This document shows positions 1 to 8,912 of a DNA stretch of 64,000 nt, in pieces (within the stretch, counting starts at the first letter, position 1; every line of letters begins with the position of its first letter). Position numbers and translations under genes: made by a program. The stretch is from NCBI RefSeq assembly GCF_000331305.1, contig NZ_KB217483.1, forward strand, positions 229,534-293,533, read 5' to 3'. The DNA is from Calothrix sp. PCC 7103 (GTDB lineage Bacteria; Cyanobacteriota; Cyanobacteriia; Cyanobacteriales; Nostocaceae). The notes beneath the pieces are model-generated. The model was not told the origin of the DNA, did not search any database, and saw only the letters and a list, made by a program, of their open reading frames with translations.

Positions 1-431
1 ATACCTACTGTTCCTGATATTTCTTTTGGCTCACCAATTTGTTTGGGGGTTGCACCTGACTCAAGTTCAAAAAGTCGGAATTCTACCATTTGTGAACTTG
101 ACATGTACCAAACTAACATTGGACGTGTCGAAGCGGTCTTACCAATAAATGCCTGTGGTGCAAGTTGCGTTATTGGAATACTATTGTTAATTGCACACCC
201 GCGCGAACCTCCTGCACGAGAATTTTCACTCGCTGGTTTGCGGTCACGTGGTTTAAATACGATACCTGAGCTAGGCGCCTTATTATTCTGATTAGCGGGT
301 TTAGGCGCCTGTGGTTTTACTTCCGCAAATGCGGGGAATACATTAATTAGTTTAATTATAAAAATTATTCCCACAATTAGACTTGTAAGTTTATGGCTCA
401 GAAGCAAAAATGAAAAATTTTGATAATTCAT
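1..431 (-). CDS. DUF928 family exported protein (3' part outside window)
   Basis: Open frame read from a minus-strand ATG at 429-431 to the window edge without a stop, about 143 codons. The N-terminus is a signal peptide with a hydrophobic stretch ending near VFPAFAE. After a proline/asparagine-rich linker comes the typical DUF928 opening, RAGGSRGC, followed by a segment with PMLVWYMS. DUF928 proteins are cyanobacterial exported proteins of unknown function, usually encoded next to CHASE2 sensors. Here the gene lies 51 bp downstream of the CHASE2 kinase on the same strand, so it is probably the last gene of the response regulator-kinase operon. The family call rests on the conserved Gly/Cys motif and the neighbourhood; the C-terminal half is not visible. 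Confidence 0.75.
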   Translation of the reverse strand, partial: MNYQNFSFLLLSHKLTSLIVGIIFIIKLINVFPAFAEVKPQAPKPANQNNKAPSSGIVFKPRDRKPASENSRAGGSRGCAINNSIPITQLAPQAFIGKTASTRPMLVWYMSSSQMVEFRLFELESGATPKQIGEPKEISGTVG

Positions 432-482
432 GATATATGTTCCTGGTTATAGAGTTGTTTACTAAAAACTAAACTAAAAAAT

Positions 483-2393
483 CTAAAATCTAAAATTCTT
501 CGTCGGTATCCAAGTAAGTTCGCATATCGTGCCACAAGGAGAAATTGATTCGCGTCTAAACTCGCCACCTAATTGTTTGGCAACTACTTTACAATGTTTA
601 GTGCCTTTATTTTCAAGCTTCGATTTAATTCCACAACCGTTGTCTTTAACCGACAGTTTATATTTACTTTCAGCATACACACCCGATGCTTGAACACGCT
701 TTGCTCCTTGGGCATGTTTACCAATATTACACAAAGCTTCTTCTAAAAACAAACAAATTCCGCGTTTATCTTCCATACTTACATACTTATCTTCAATTGG
801 TTCAAAATTGCGAACTTTGACTTTTAAGGTTTTAAAATTCTCAAAATTATCACGTTCTAACGTACTTGAATAAACTTCATATAGTAAATCATGAAGCGGT
901 CGGCTCAATTCAAGTATCAATCCGCTTCCTAAATGCAAGCTTTCTTCTTCTGTTAATGCTTGGAGCTTGAGTAAATCTCCAAGTTCTCGAATTTCTTTAT
1001 CAAGTTTTTCAAATTGTGCAAGCAGTTGTTCATATGAAATATCTTTCGAGCGCATGTGTTTTAATCCGTAACCAAGCGTTTGCAATGGACCGTTATGAAT
1101 TACATGAAAAGTGTTTTGAATTGTGTTTTGACGTTCGTTAATTTGCGAACGCAAAAATTTATCATGTTGGTAAAATGCAAAAGCACTCAGCCCAACTCCA
1201 TTCATAGTTAATATAAGTAAACTCGGCGCCACAGGAATCCATATACCCCACTGCCAAAGCATTATATACCCACAACAAAACAAACCAATCCCAGCAACAC
1301 CAACACTTAATACATTTCTCCAAACAGATTGGGTAAGTCGTCCGATAATAATAGGAAGAAAACCCCAAATAACTATCCATGTGTATTCTTCTATATCTCC
1401 CCAACTACCCAGCATTGGGCGCCCATCAATTACAGTACTAAGAATTTGACTAATTACGTGAGCATGATAATCAACTCCATAAATTACACCTTTTAATTCT
1501 AATGTATGTATAGCATTTGTATAAAAAATATCCCCAGCACTCATGTTTCGGTTGCCAATTAACACGAGGCGCCCGCGCAATAATTTTTGATTAACCTCGT
1601 CGTTTTTATCGTTTAAAATATTGCGTAGCGATAAAACATGAAAAGGTTTAGAATTATTGCGGAAATTCATCAAAATATACAATCCGTCATTCTTAACATT
1701 AACGTATCCACCAAAATTTTTGGTAATACGGGGTAATTCGACCTGATTAATCATTATTGTGTTCGGGTCATTTTTACCTGCACCACCATTAATTCCTTTA
1801 GCATCTAAATACGTGCTAACTAATCGTAGTGCTAGAGAATATTTATCTTCTTTTTGATTTTTAGGATTAGTAGGATTAGTTGTATATAACAAATAACGTC
1901 GATTTTTGATATCATTATCATGAACTAAATCACCAAATCCAACTTGTTCGGGTGGTAAATTGGGATGTGGTGGAATTTCTCCGGGTCGTAATACTTTTTC
2001 AATACCAATAATATTAGTATTTTTCTGAAACACCCGTGTGAGTTGTTCTGCACCAGGTTCAACAGGAACATTTTTAAAAATATCTAGCCCAATAGCTAGC
2101 GGTTGATAGGTTTCTAGCTTGGTAAGTAACTCTGCTATTTTCTCATCTGGAACCGGGTACTGTCCAACCCATTGAATATCCTTTTCATCGATTCCTACAA
2201 TTACGATACGTTCATCAAGTTTTTCTTGTGGACGTAGACGTAACATAGTATCAAAGAACATCCATTCTAAAGGTTGAAGTCCTCCAGTCATACGTATCAA
2301 TATCACCACAATCAGTACTATAATACCTGGAGGGGCAGCAAGCGACCACAACCCAAATTCCTTGCGAATGCGATTCCAGATTTTGTTTCTCAT
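483..2393 (-). CDS. CHASE2 domain sensor histidine kinase (NarL/DegS-type core)
   Basis: 636-aa membrane sensor kinase. One N-terminal membrane segment (about residues 18-36) precedes an extracytoplasmic CHASE2 domain (about 45-325, with VGIDEKDIQWVG and GLDIFKN). Three closely spaced membrane helices follow (about 345-420), then a cytoplasmic kinase core. The H-box is FHVIHNGPLQTL (His433), the form seen in HisKA_3 kinases that pair with LuxR/NarL-type regulators. The ATPase domain is at the C-terminus, with the N-box EEALCNIGKHA and the G1 motif DNGCGI. The response-regulator gene lies 3 bp upstream in the same operon and is the obvious partner. The ligand is unknown; CHASE2 is a predicted extracellular sensory module. 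Confidence 0.9.
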   Translation of the reverse strand: MRNKIWNRIRKEFGLWSLAAPPGIIVLIVVILIRMTGGLQPLEWMFFDTMLRLRPQEKLDERIVIVGIDEKDIQWVGQYPVPDEKIAELLTKLETYQPLAIGLDIFKNVPVEPGAEQLTRVFQKNTNIIGIEKVLRPGEIPPHPNLPPEQVGFGDLVHDNDIKNRRYLLYTTNPTNPKNQKEDKYSLALRLVSTYLDAKGINGGAGKNDPNTIMINQVELPRITKNFGGYVNVKNDGLYILMNFRNNSKPFHVLSLRNILNDKNDEVNQKLLRGRLVLIGNRNMSAGDIFYTNAIHTLELKGVIYGVDYHAHVISQILSTVIDGRPMLGSWGDIEEYTWIVIWGFLPIIIGRLTQSVWRNVLSVGVAGIGLFCCGYIMLWQWGIWIPVAPSLLILTMNGVGLSAFAFYQHDKFLRSQINERQNTIQNTFHVIHNGPLQTLGYGLKHMRSKDISYEQLLAQFEKLDKEIRELGDLLKLQALTEEESLHLGSGLILELSRPLHDLLYEVYSSTLERDNFENFKTLKVKVRNFEPIEDKYVSMEDKRGICLFLEEALCNIGKHAQGAKRVQASGVYAESKYKLSVKDNGCGIKSKLENKGTKHCKVVAKQLGGEFRRESISPCGTICELTWIPTKNFRF

Positions 2394-2396
2394 CTG

Positions 2397-3125
2397 CTAA
2401 TCAATTAGACCTTCTTCACGGGAACGAACTTCGGTTTGAATTCGCATATTCCTACCATATTGTTTACAATCTTCAGGATAGACCCCTAAAACATCCTGAA
2501 TCTTCGTCCAGTAAGTACGTACTGCGCGTTCTGATTTATACATGCGTTCAGCGATTGCTTTATCTGTTAAACTTTCTTCAAAAGCTAACCGCAATACGTC
2601 CAACCATTCGGGTTTCAGTTCAATCCCTGTTTTGATATCTTTTGTGTGGGTGGCGCCATTAAGTGCTAAATTAGCTCGCATCAGCATATCCGCTTCGGGT
2701 AATCCTTTGTCTGCAATTGCAAACCCACCTTGATGATTATCTATTTCGTGTTTAATTCGGATTAATGCCTTCACATAACTTGTTTGTACCATAAAATTTT
2801 GATTGGGGTACTGTTTGAGCAAAGTTTGCATCAGCTTAATTCCGGTATCAATTTCTGCCGTCTCCCCTAGTTGGTTAGGAATCGACAAATCCATCACAAT
2901 TAGTTCAAACTGGTGAGATTGAATTAGAGAAAGCGTCTCTTTAGCTGTCTGAGTCTTCACAATATCAGCTTCTGGATATGCGTTACTTAGTACATCTAAA
3001 GTACCAGTTAAAATTAATTGATGGTCATCAACCACAAGAATATCTAGTTTTTTTTCCACTGGTAAATACCCATAAACTTGATGTTCCTCTGAGCTTACCG
3101 ATACCATATTTTGACCTCTATTCAT
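2397..3125 (-). CDS. NarL/LuxR-like response regulator
   Basis: Receiver domain (about residues 27-150) with the acidic pair VVDD and phospho-acceptor Asp79 in VMDLS, followed by a C-terminal helix-turn-helix (about 190-225, SLTDKAIAERMYKSERAVRTYW). It probably receives phosphate from the CHASE2 kinase encoded 3 bp downstream and binds DNA. The first ATG gives 242 aa. The seventh codon is also ATG (about position 3107) and has an AGAGG ribosome-binding site at good spacing, so the real start may be there. It is the first gene of the RR-kinase-DUF928 operon. Its targets cannot be read from the sequence. Confidence 0.87.
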   Translation of the reverse strand: MNRGQNMVSVSSEEHQVYGYLPVEKKLDILVVDDHQLILTGTLDVLSNAYPEADIVKTQTAKETLSLIQSHQFELIVMDLSIPNQLGETAEIDTGIKLMQTLLKQYPNQNFMVQTSYVKALIRIKHEIDNHQGGFAIADKGLPEADMLMRANLALNGATHTKDIKTGIELKPEWLDVLRLAFEESLTDKAIAERMYKSERAVRTYWTKIQDVLGVYPEDCKQYGRNMRIQTEVRSREEGLID

Positions 3126-3231
3126 TTAAATTAATATTTTCTTAAGCTTCATTTAAAACCCTCCTTTTTACGCTAACACTCGTTACGGCATATTTCAGGT
3201 TAATGAGGTACGTATATGATACCCGAAACCC

Positions 3232-3261
3232 TGTAGAGACGTTACATGTAACGTCTCTACA
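3232..3261. repeat. 30-bp perfect palindrome of the GTAGAGACGT class
   Basis: A perfect 30-bp palindrome reading TGTAGAGACGTTACA on each arm. Palindromes of this type are common dispersed repeats in cyanobacterial spacers. Here it lies upstream of the response-regulator operon and could form a hairpin in either transcript. Confidence 0.8.
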
Positions 3262-3420
3262 TAATTTTTATAAATCCCCGAACCAAATTAGTTCAGGTAT
3301 GCGCTTATTCTAATTGGAGATCAATTTTTCATCTATACAGAAAAGTGCAAATTTTGTATAAGCGTGTATACGGTGACTCCAGTTGGCAATTCCTGCCGAA
3401 AGTGGGTACTCTCAATAGTC

Positions 3421-3540
3421 GATGCAGTTTTATGCACATCTCTGAGCAGAAAAGTCACTTACCAATCAAATTGTTATTACTTACTATGAATATCAGGAAG
3501 CAAAAAAGTTAGCGAACAAGCTAAATTTTGTATGAAAAAA
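3421..3540 (+). promoter_or_regulatory. Repeated upstream module, copy A
   Basis: Contains TGCAGTTTTATGCA at 3423-3436, then AAAGTCACTTA, an ACTTACTATGAATATCAG block and a GTTAGCGAACAAGC block. The first half matches 15860-15895. The second half matches 9246-9345 and, more loosely, the leaders at about 4170, 15150 and 17043. It precedes a 31-codon ORF and a small secreted protein. A shared promoter or 5' leader is inferred; no experiment supports it. Confidence 0.55.
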
Positions 3541-3573
3541 AATAATGATTTTCAAATTTTGGAGATTTTAATT

Positions 3574-3669
3574 GTGTTAACCGAAATTCTATTCGCTCCT
3601 TTAATCCGTTTTTTATTTATTTCAATAATACGTTTAATTAAGTTTTTGATTGGATTAGTTCGCAATTAG
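3574..3669 (+). CDS. 31-aa hydrophobic peptide
   Basis: Short ORF with a GTG start and a GGAG ribosome-binding site 9 bp upstream, ending in TAG. The product is almost entirely hydrophobic (for example FAPLIRFLFISIIRLIKFL) with four Arg and one Lys, so it could be a single membrane-spanning or amphipathic peptide. It follows repeat module A directly and lies 55 bp before the next small secreted protein. The expressed-peptide call rests only on RBS, composition and position. It could be a small membrane peptide, a toxin-like peptide or chance. Confidence 0.35.
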   Translation: MLTEILFAPLIRFLFISIIRLIKFLIGLVRN

Positions 3670-3724
3670 TAGTCACTTATAAATCAAATTATTCAATTTA
3701 ACCCAAATCCTCAAGGAGAAAATT

Positions 3725-3973
3725 ATGTTATCATATAGCCAAGTATTAAGAAATAAATTTATACTGCCTTTTGGTTCACTTCTTATTTTCGGCTCTGCAA
3801 TGTTTGGCTCTTCTAATCATGTATTAGCTGGAAACGTTCACAGATATGAAATTGGTCAAAATGTATCATTTCAACCTAATGTAAATAGGAATAATCAAAA
3901 TGCTACCCATCTAAAATTTGGTTCTAGGACAATCTTTATTCCTGACAAAATAATTTATAAGAACGACAAGTAA
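3725..3973 (+). CDS. Small secreted protein, unknown function
   Basis: 82-aa protein with an AAGGAGAA ribosome-binding site just before the ATG and an N-terminal signal peptide (hydrophobic core about residues 12-30, possible cleavage after HVLA). The mature part of about 46 residues is polar, rich in Asn and Lys, and has no Cys. No family is recognised. A strong terminator follows at 4026-4070. It belongs to a run of small exported proteins in this accessory region that sit behind a shared upstream module. Confidence 0.6.
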   Translation: MLSYSQVLRNKFILPFGSLLIFGSAMFGSSNHVLAGNVHRYEIGQNVSFQPNVNRNNQNATHLKFGSRTIFIPDKIIYKNDK

Positions 3974-4025
3974 GCTTCTTTAATAGTTTGCCGTTAGTTG
4001 TGCATCATAGTGGTTAAAAGCTCTT

Positions 4026-4072
4026 AATATAGTCAATCACGCTGCCAATGTTTTTAGCATGGCGGCTTTTTT
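4026..4072 (+). terminator. Rho-independent terminator
   Basis: GCTGCCA and TGGCGGC arms form a GC-rich stem around a T-rich loop, followed by eight T residues. It lies about 55 bp after the small secreted protein and would end that transcript. Confidence 0.75.
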
Positions 4073-4163
4073 TTAATCACAGTATGGGCATTGCACAGCA
4101 AAGCAACTCAAATCATCCCTTTCGGCGATGCAGCGCCTAAATAATACATTAGTCAATTTTATT

Positions 4164-4345
4164 TTAGGAATGCAGTTTTCTGCAATTAGGTGTTCTTATT
4201 CGTGCATTCTCTAAGTATGAATACTGAAGGAAAACAAGCAGAAAAGGTGAATGTATAACATTTCAATCAAGAATAGTATTGGTATTAAGAAAGAGGTTCA
4301 AGGTTAGCAAAAAAACGCTCACCTTACATTTCCCAAAAAACTTCA
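4164..4345 (+). promoter_or_regulatory. Repeated upstream module, copy B
   Basis: Starts with the inverted repeat TGCAGTTTTCTGCA (4171-4184), then a CGTGCATTCT word about 20 bp on, a TAGTATTGGTATTAAGAAAG block and a GTTAGCAAAAAAACGCTCAC block. It aligns along its length with the leaders at 15150-15320 and 17041-17212. It ends just before a small secreted protein gene. Coordinate regulation of the genes behind these leaders is inferred. Confidence 0.6.
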
Positions 4346-4364
4346 TTCCTCAAAGGAGAGAATT

Positions 4365-4646
4365 ATGTCTACAACTTCTAAGCAATCTATCAAAAGCAAA
4401 CTAGCTCTAATTTTCGCGGGTACAATATTTGCTGTAAGTGCTACCGTACCTGCGCGAGCAAATACAAAGAATAGCGTCTGGGATTGCTCCCTAAATTCCA
4501 ATAAGCAATACGCGGGTAGGGTTGTTATCTGGTGGGGACATAGGCCACAAGATGCCGCTTGGGCGTGCAACAACTGGAAATCCGAATGCGGTAATCAAGG
4601 CGGGTGCCAAGCCCGACTCGTCAACCCTAATGATATTGGTTACTAG
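4365..4646 (+). CDS. Small secreted WWGH protein, paralogue 1
   Basis: 93-aa protein with a GGAGAG ribosome-binding site and a clear signal peptide (about residues 1-31, ending PARA). The mature peptide has four Cys and the block RVVIWWGHRPQDAAWACN. The gene at 15343 encodes a paralogue with the same signal peptide and the same core. Cys spacing (one before the WWGH block, one in AWACN, later ones near the C-terminus) suggests disulfides after export. The function is unknown. Both copies carry the same type of upstream module, so they are probably duplicates kept under the same control. Confidence 0.75.
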   Translation: MSTTSKQSIKSKLALIFAGTIFAVSATVPARANTKNSVWDCSLNSNKQYAGRVVIWWGHRPQDAAWACNNWKSECGNQGGCQARLVNPNDIGY

Positions 4647-4797
4647 CACCTAGGATTGCTACCTCACTGACTTTTGTTATTAGTTCATTTTAATAGACTT
4701 AAACCACAACGCCTGTGGTTGAAAAGTATGGGCGTTGGGATTTGCATCACCTGGGTTATTAGGCGCCTCAAACAAACCATTAATTAGGAGATATTCC

Positions 4798-5085
4798 ATG
4801 ACAACGATTGCAAATATTCAAAAAATTCAAGAAGTTCTAGCTCAGGTTTGGGCAGATGAATCACTGAAACACAAGCTGTTGAACAATCCCAAGTCTATTT
4901 TTGCTGAACATGGACTAGAGTTTCCCAATTCTGTGGAGGTACAAGTGCATGAAAATACATCGAATTTGATGAACTATGTATTGCCACAAGCAAGTGAAAT
5001 TTCCGAAGGAGTAAATTTGGAGGAAATTGGGTTCTTGTCAAGTTTTGGTGAAAGCTTTGGAAACGTTCTTGGCAGAGGGCAGTAG
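4798..5085 (+). CDS. NHLP-leader RiPP precursor-like peptide, altered C-terminus
   Basis: 95 aa starting at the ATG behind TTAGGAG; an earlier alternative start at 4735 lacks support. The first 70 residues look like the nitrile-hydratase-like leader of NHLP precursors: IQEVLAQVWADESLKHKLLNNPKSIFAEHGLEF is followed by a VHENT..NYVLP segment. The usual Gly-Gly/Ala cleavage motif is missing. Instead the protein ends LGRGQ, where the reading frame runs into a tandem heptamer-type repeat (cagagggcag). The last 60 bp fall inside a 94-bp inverted repeat shared with 7534-7627. The core therefore seems to have been lost or remodelled by rearrangement. Its cognate exporter would be the NHLM system at 18.3-24.2 kb. 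Confidence 0.6.
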   Translation: MTTIANIQKIQEVLAQVWADESLKHKLLNNPKSIFAEHGLEFPNSVEVQVHENTSNLMNYVLPQASEISEGVNLEEIGFLSSFGESFGNVLGRGQ

Positions 5086-5123
5086 GCAGAGGGCAGAAGG
5101 AAGGAGTAAGGGTGAAGACATTT
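5029..5123 (+). repeat. Left arm of a 94-bp perfect inverted repeat
   Basis: Identical to the reverse complement of 7534-7628 over about 94 bp. It comprises the end of the NHLP precursor gene plus a short tandem repeat. The two arms enclose the ISL3 transposase and the four-helix-bundle gene. Confidence 0.85.
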
Positions 5124-5195
5124 GACTGTATAATTTTTTAGTTTTAAAATAAAAATAATAAATATTTATACTAGTATATTAGATTTCATTATAAT

Positions 5196-6870
5196 ATGGA
5201 AGTACTAAAAAGCTTATTACCAGATAAAAATCTTCTCCTGCTTGAAAGTTGTAATATTGACGAGGAGCGAAGGGAGGTAATCGTGCTTGTTTCTTCAGTA
5301 CAAACAGCAGTTAAATGTCCAGTCTGCAATGAGGCAACACATAAAATTCATAGCCACTATGAGCGTAAAATAGCTGATTTATCATGGGCGAACTATGGTA
5401 CTTTACTTCAACTGCGTGTGAGGAAATTTTTTTGCATCAATACGGAATGTAAAAGACGAATATTTACTGAAAGATTAACAGATATTGTGGCTCCGTGGGC
5501 ACGTCGAACTATGAGATTAGCGTCTCGATTAACTGCGATAGGTTTAGCATCAGGTGGTGCAGCAGGATTCAGATTATCACAAAAATTAGGCTTAAACACA
5601 AGTCGTAATACGCTATTAAATTTAGTTCGTAGAATACCTTTACCATCACCTGATTCTCTAAAAATTATAGGGGTAGATGATTTTTGTTTTCGTAAATGCA
5701 AAACTTACGGTACTATCGTTGTTAATTTAGAAAATAATCAACCTGTTACATTATTAAAAGACCGTTCATCTGAAACCTTAAGCTCATGGTTAAAAGAAAA
5801 TCCTGGTATTCAGATTGTTTCACGAGACAGAGCGAAAGCTTATGAAAAAGGAATTAAAGAAGGCGCACCCGATGCAATTCAAGTTGCAGACCGCTTTCAC
5901 TTACTACAAAATTTTAGCTCAAACGCTTTATGAAGTGTTTGGGATATATAGTAAAGACTTGAAAGAAGTCGAACAATTACAAAATCAAGCTTCTGTAATT
6001 AGGGATGAAGAAAACATCGTTGTTGTCACTTCTCCAACCGAAGCACCACCACCAGTTAAACAAAAACAAAAAGCAGAACAACGTCGTGCCAAAAGAAAAG
6101 AAAATCATCAAAAAACTTGGGAGCTACATAGTCAAGGAATGAATGCGGGAGTTATTGCTCAAAGGCTTGGTATTAGTCGCACAACAGTTTTCCGTAATCT
6201 CCGTAATCCGACTTTTGTAGAGCGCCGGGGGCGTAGTGATAAAGGTCGAGGTTTAGTAAAGCCTTATCAAGATTACATCATAAAACGATGGAATGAAGGC
6301 TGTCGTGAAACTAAAATAATATTTGAAGAAATTAAACAACAAGGATATGTTGGTAGCTATGCTACTTTAACTCGTTACACCGCACGTTTACGCGAATGCC
6401 AAGGTTTAAAAAAACGGCAGAGATTGTCAACTGTACGCCTACCAAAAATTGTTAAACCATCAAGAAAACCTCTCACTCCTTATAGCGTAACATGGCTAAT
6501 TTTAGGTAGCTCTGATTCTGGTGTTTCAGAGTCTGAGCGAGAAGAATTAGTCGTGTCTTTAAAAGCACAAAGCCCAAGCTTAAGAGAAGGAATTGAGTTA
6601 GCAGAAAATTTTATATCTCTTATCCGTCAACGACAACAAGAAGAATTAGATACTTGGCTGACTGTTGCTTACAACAGCATTTTATCACCTTTCCATCGCT
6701 TTGCCAAAAGCTTGCTTGAAGATTACAACGCGGTCAAAGCTGCTTTGACAACGCCTTGGAGTAATGGACCTGTCGAAGGACAAATTAATCGACTTAAAAT
6801 GCTGAAAAGACAAATGTATGGTCGTGCAAAACTAGACTTGCTAACTAGACGATTTTTGTTACAAATCTAA
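5196..6870 (+). pseudogene. ISL3-family transposase, broken by one extra T
   Basis: The first frame (5196-5933) encodes the ISL3 N-terminal zinc-binding domain (CPVC ... CINTECKRR), a helix-turn-helix and the start of the DDE core (IIGVDDFCFRK, VSRDRAKAYEKG, ADRFHLLQN). The second frame (from about 5910 to 6870) continues with LAQTLYEVFG, a second HTH (NAGVIAQRLGISRTTVFR) and the C-terminal catalytic part (TTPWSNGPVEGQINRLKMLKRQMYGRA). Removing one T from the TTTT run at about 5911-5914 joins HLLQN to LAQTL in one frame of about 557 codons. ISL3 elements are not known to need frameshifting, so this is either an inactivating mutation or a sequencing error in a homopolymer. Confidence 0.85.
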
Positions 6871-7037
6871 ATTTAAGTTGACTCGATTTGCTAGGTACAA
6901 ATATATTTTTGTAAATATTAATAACCAAATAATAACAATCATTAATTAATCTAACTTAGTGAAGACAAACCTAAGTATAAAAAACATATAATTAGTTCTA
7001 CTTCAAATCTTCAAATCTTCTGCTTTCCAACTTAACT

Positions 7038-7403
7038 ATGAGTTACCGAAACCAATTTGTATGGAAAAGGGCAGTACAACTAGCTATCCATTGCTATAAG
7101 TTTACTCAAGCATTTCCAAAACATGAATTATATGGTTTGACAAGTCAAATACGGCGTTCAGCAGTATCAGTAGCGTCTAATATTGCTGAAGGTTATGGTC
7201 GGCAATCAAGGCAAGAATATATAAAATTCTTATATATTGCTTTAGGCTCACTACGAGAATTAGATACCCAATTTATAATTGCTCAAGAGGTAGATATACT
7301 TGACAACAAAAATCGTTTTACGACCATCATGAACGAGGTGGAAGAAATGCAAAGTATATTGGTTGCAACCTTAAACAAACTAACTGCTGGAGTAAAGAAA
7401 TAG
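7038..7403 (+). CDS. Four-helix bundle protein (23S rRNA intervening-sequence family)
   Basis: 121 aa, matching the family throughout: VWKRAVQLAIHCYKFTQAF, then LTSQIRRSAVSVASNIAEGYGR, then EYIKFLYIALGSLRELDTQ. These small helical proteins occur within 23S rRNA intervening sequences, in diversity-generating retroelements (as Avd) and scattered in cyanobacterial genomes; here there is no rRNA or reverse transcriptase nearby. It lies between the ISL3 transposase and the right arm of the 94-bp inverted repeat, so it probably travelled with that segment. Its role here is unknown. Confidence 0.85.
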   Translation: MSYRNQFVWKRAVQLAIHCYKFTQAFPKHELYGLTSQIRRSAVSVASNIAEGYGRQSRQEYIKFLYIALGSLRELDTQFIIAQEVDILDNKNRFTTIMNEVEEMQSILVATLNKLTAGVKK

Positions 7404-7533
7404 TCTCAAAAAACTGAATTTTTAGCGTGATGTAATCCAACCTCTAAAAGCTTGTTGGAGCTTTAGTTTTATCTTATTGACTATAAAATTTAGTCACCGA
7501 GACAAAAATAAAGCTCCAAATTTTAATGTTATT

Positions 7534-7628
7534 AAATGTCTTCACCCTTACTCCTTCCTTCTGCCCTCTGCCTACTGCCCTCTGCCAAGAACGTTTCCAA
7601 AGCTTTCACCAAAACTTGACAAGAACCG
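7534..7628 (-). repeat. Right arm of the 94-bp perfect inverted repeat
   Basis: Reverse complement of 5029-5123. It carries an inverted copy of the 3' end of the upstream NHLP precursor gene and butts directly against a second NHLP leader that has lost its own N-terminus, so the repeat marks a rearrangement junction. Confidence 0.85.
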
Positions 7629-8000
7629 GAAATTGAGCCAGTTGCAGGGCAAGCGATCAAGTTAGCATTAACCAATGAAAGCTTCAAAACACTGCTGTTG
7701 AGCGAGCCAAAGTCTGCTATCACAGAAGCAACGGGTTTGACACTGCCGATATCATTCGAGATTCGAGTTTACGAAGACACCCCCACGGTGAAACATTTGG
7801 TTTTGCCCGTTAATCCTGCCAGCGAGGAGTTGAGTGATCTTGAACTGGAAGCTGTTGCGGGGGGTAAAGTAGGAGGATTACCCATTGGTAAGCCATATAC
7901 AACTCCGCGACCTGTTTTTAAGGTTCCAGGCTTTTCACAAGGCGAGGTGGAATTTGTCAGGCAAAGGCAGGAAGAAAGAAGACCGAGAATTAACCTGTAA
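7629..8000 (+). pseudogene. NHLP-leader RiPP precursor, 5' truncated
   Basis: The frame is open from the repeat junction at 7629 and encodes PVAGQAIKLALTNESFKTLL, PKSAITEATGLTLP, VYEDTPTVKHLVLP and ELSDLELEAVAGG. This is a textbook nitrile-hydratase-like leader ending in a double-Gly cleavage site. The core after GG is about 44 residues, with no Cys, rich in Pro, Arg, Lys and Glu. The start codon and first residues of the leader were replaced by the inverted repeat; only a weak in-frame TTG (7698) remains. It is homologous in position to the leader remnant at 15991, which also precedes a GNAT gene. Confidence 0.7.
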
Positions 8001-8079
8001 GCCATAGCAGATTTTCGGTAGGTTAAGCGCTTTCAACAACCAATACTGCAAGGAATAGCGAAAAATCTCAAAATTCGTA

Positions 8080-8160
8080 GGTTGGGTTGAGGGACGTTAA
8101 CGAAGTTATCGCTTATGAAAACCGAACGTTGATAAAACTTTGTTGGGTTACTACAAAAAC
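8080..8160. repeat. Dispersed GTAGGTTGGGTT / TTGTTGGGTTAC repeat
   Basis: Spacer carrying the GTAGGTTGGGTTGAG ... GAACGTTGATAAAACTTTGTTGGGTTAC type of repeat that is scattered in many bacterial spacers. It is followed at 8162-8178 by TTAACCGAGCAGTATTG, a word also present at 24343-24359 and, inverted with one mismatch, at 55156. Confidence 0.5.
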
Positions 8161-8241
8161 ATTAACCGAGCAGTATTGTTTCAAAATTGATGTTCGTCAA
8201 AAACCTCAAAACACAATTGGATATTAGGAAGGCATCCTGAA

Positions 8242-8912
8242 ATGTACACATTCAATTGCCTTGATAATGCTTTTGCTGCGATTGCATATCAGCCGTTCAC
8301 ATTTCCGCTTTAGCGCTCGCGTCTGCAAGAATTAAAACTTGCACCCTCGACTGTGGCGATCGCTGTCGCTGATGCTGCCAAGCAACCAGTCGGTTTAGCC
8401 CTAGCAAAAATCTGCCCCGATGGTCAATCAGCGGAAGTGCTTTCCATTTTTGTGCAACCAAATTGCCGCCAGCAAGGAGTAGGCGCCGCGCTTTTGCAGC
8501 GGTTGGTAGCAGAATTAAGTTTGCGTGGCGCCAAGAGTGTCCATTTAGTTTATACCACGGGACAATCGACAACGCCAGCCCTGGAACGTCTGTTACAAAA
8601 GGGTAACTGGACATCGCCCCAGCCTCGAATGTTGGTATGTTAATCTACCACTGACATCATTGCCAATGCCCCCTGGATGCAGCGGCAAACCCTGCCTTCG
8701 GCTTATGAAATCTTTCCCTGGCAGGATATTACAACCACCGAGTGTCTCGCAATTCAACAAACGCAGGCATCGTCTCCCTGGATTCCCAAAGATTTGTATC
8801 CAATTCAACCCGAAAAAAACTTCGAGCCGCTTAATAGCTTGGGTTTACGCTACCAGAGACAGGTAGTGGGCTGGATGATTACCCATCGTCTGGCGCCGGA
8901 AACGATTCGATA
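8242..8912 (+). pseudogene. Tandem-GNAT acetyltransferase, decayed copy
   Basis: Highly similar to the intact gene at 16054 from the first codon (MYTFNCLDNAF). Two in-frame nonsense changes are visible: TAC to TAG at 8311 and CGG to TAA at about 8641. The 3' end is lost after THRLAPETIRY. The intact middle still shows the acetyl-CoA loop RQQGVGAALL. The decayed order leader-GNAT-HlyD fragment (7629-9243) parallels the functional block at 15991-19716, which supports an ancient duplication. Confidence 0.85.

Noticed and set aside
5815-5933. Programmed frameshift in the ISL3 transposase
   Set aside because: ISL3 elements are not known to use it, and no slippery heptamer with a following stem was seen; a one-base gain is simpler.
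7038-7403. Avd accessory gene of a diversity-generating retroelement
   Set aside because: The fold is related, but there is no reverse transcriptase, template repeat or variable-repeat pair nearby.
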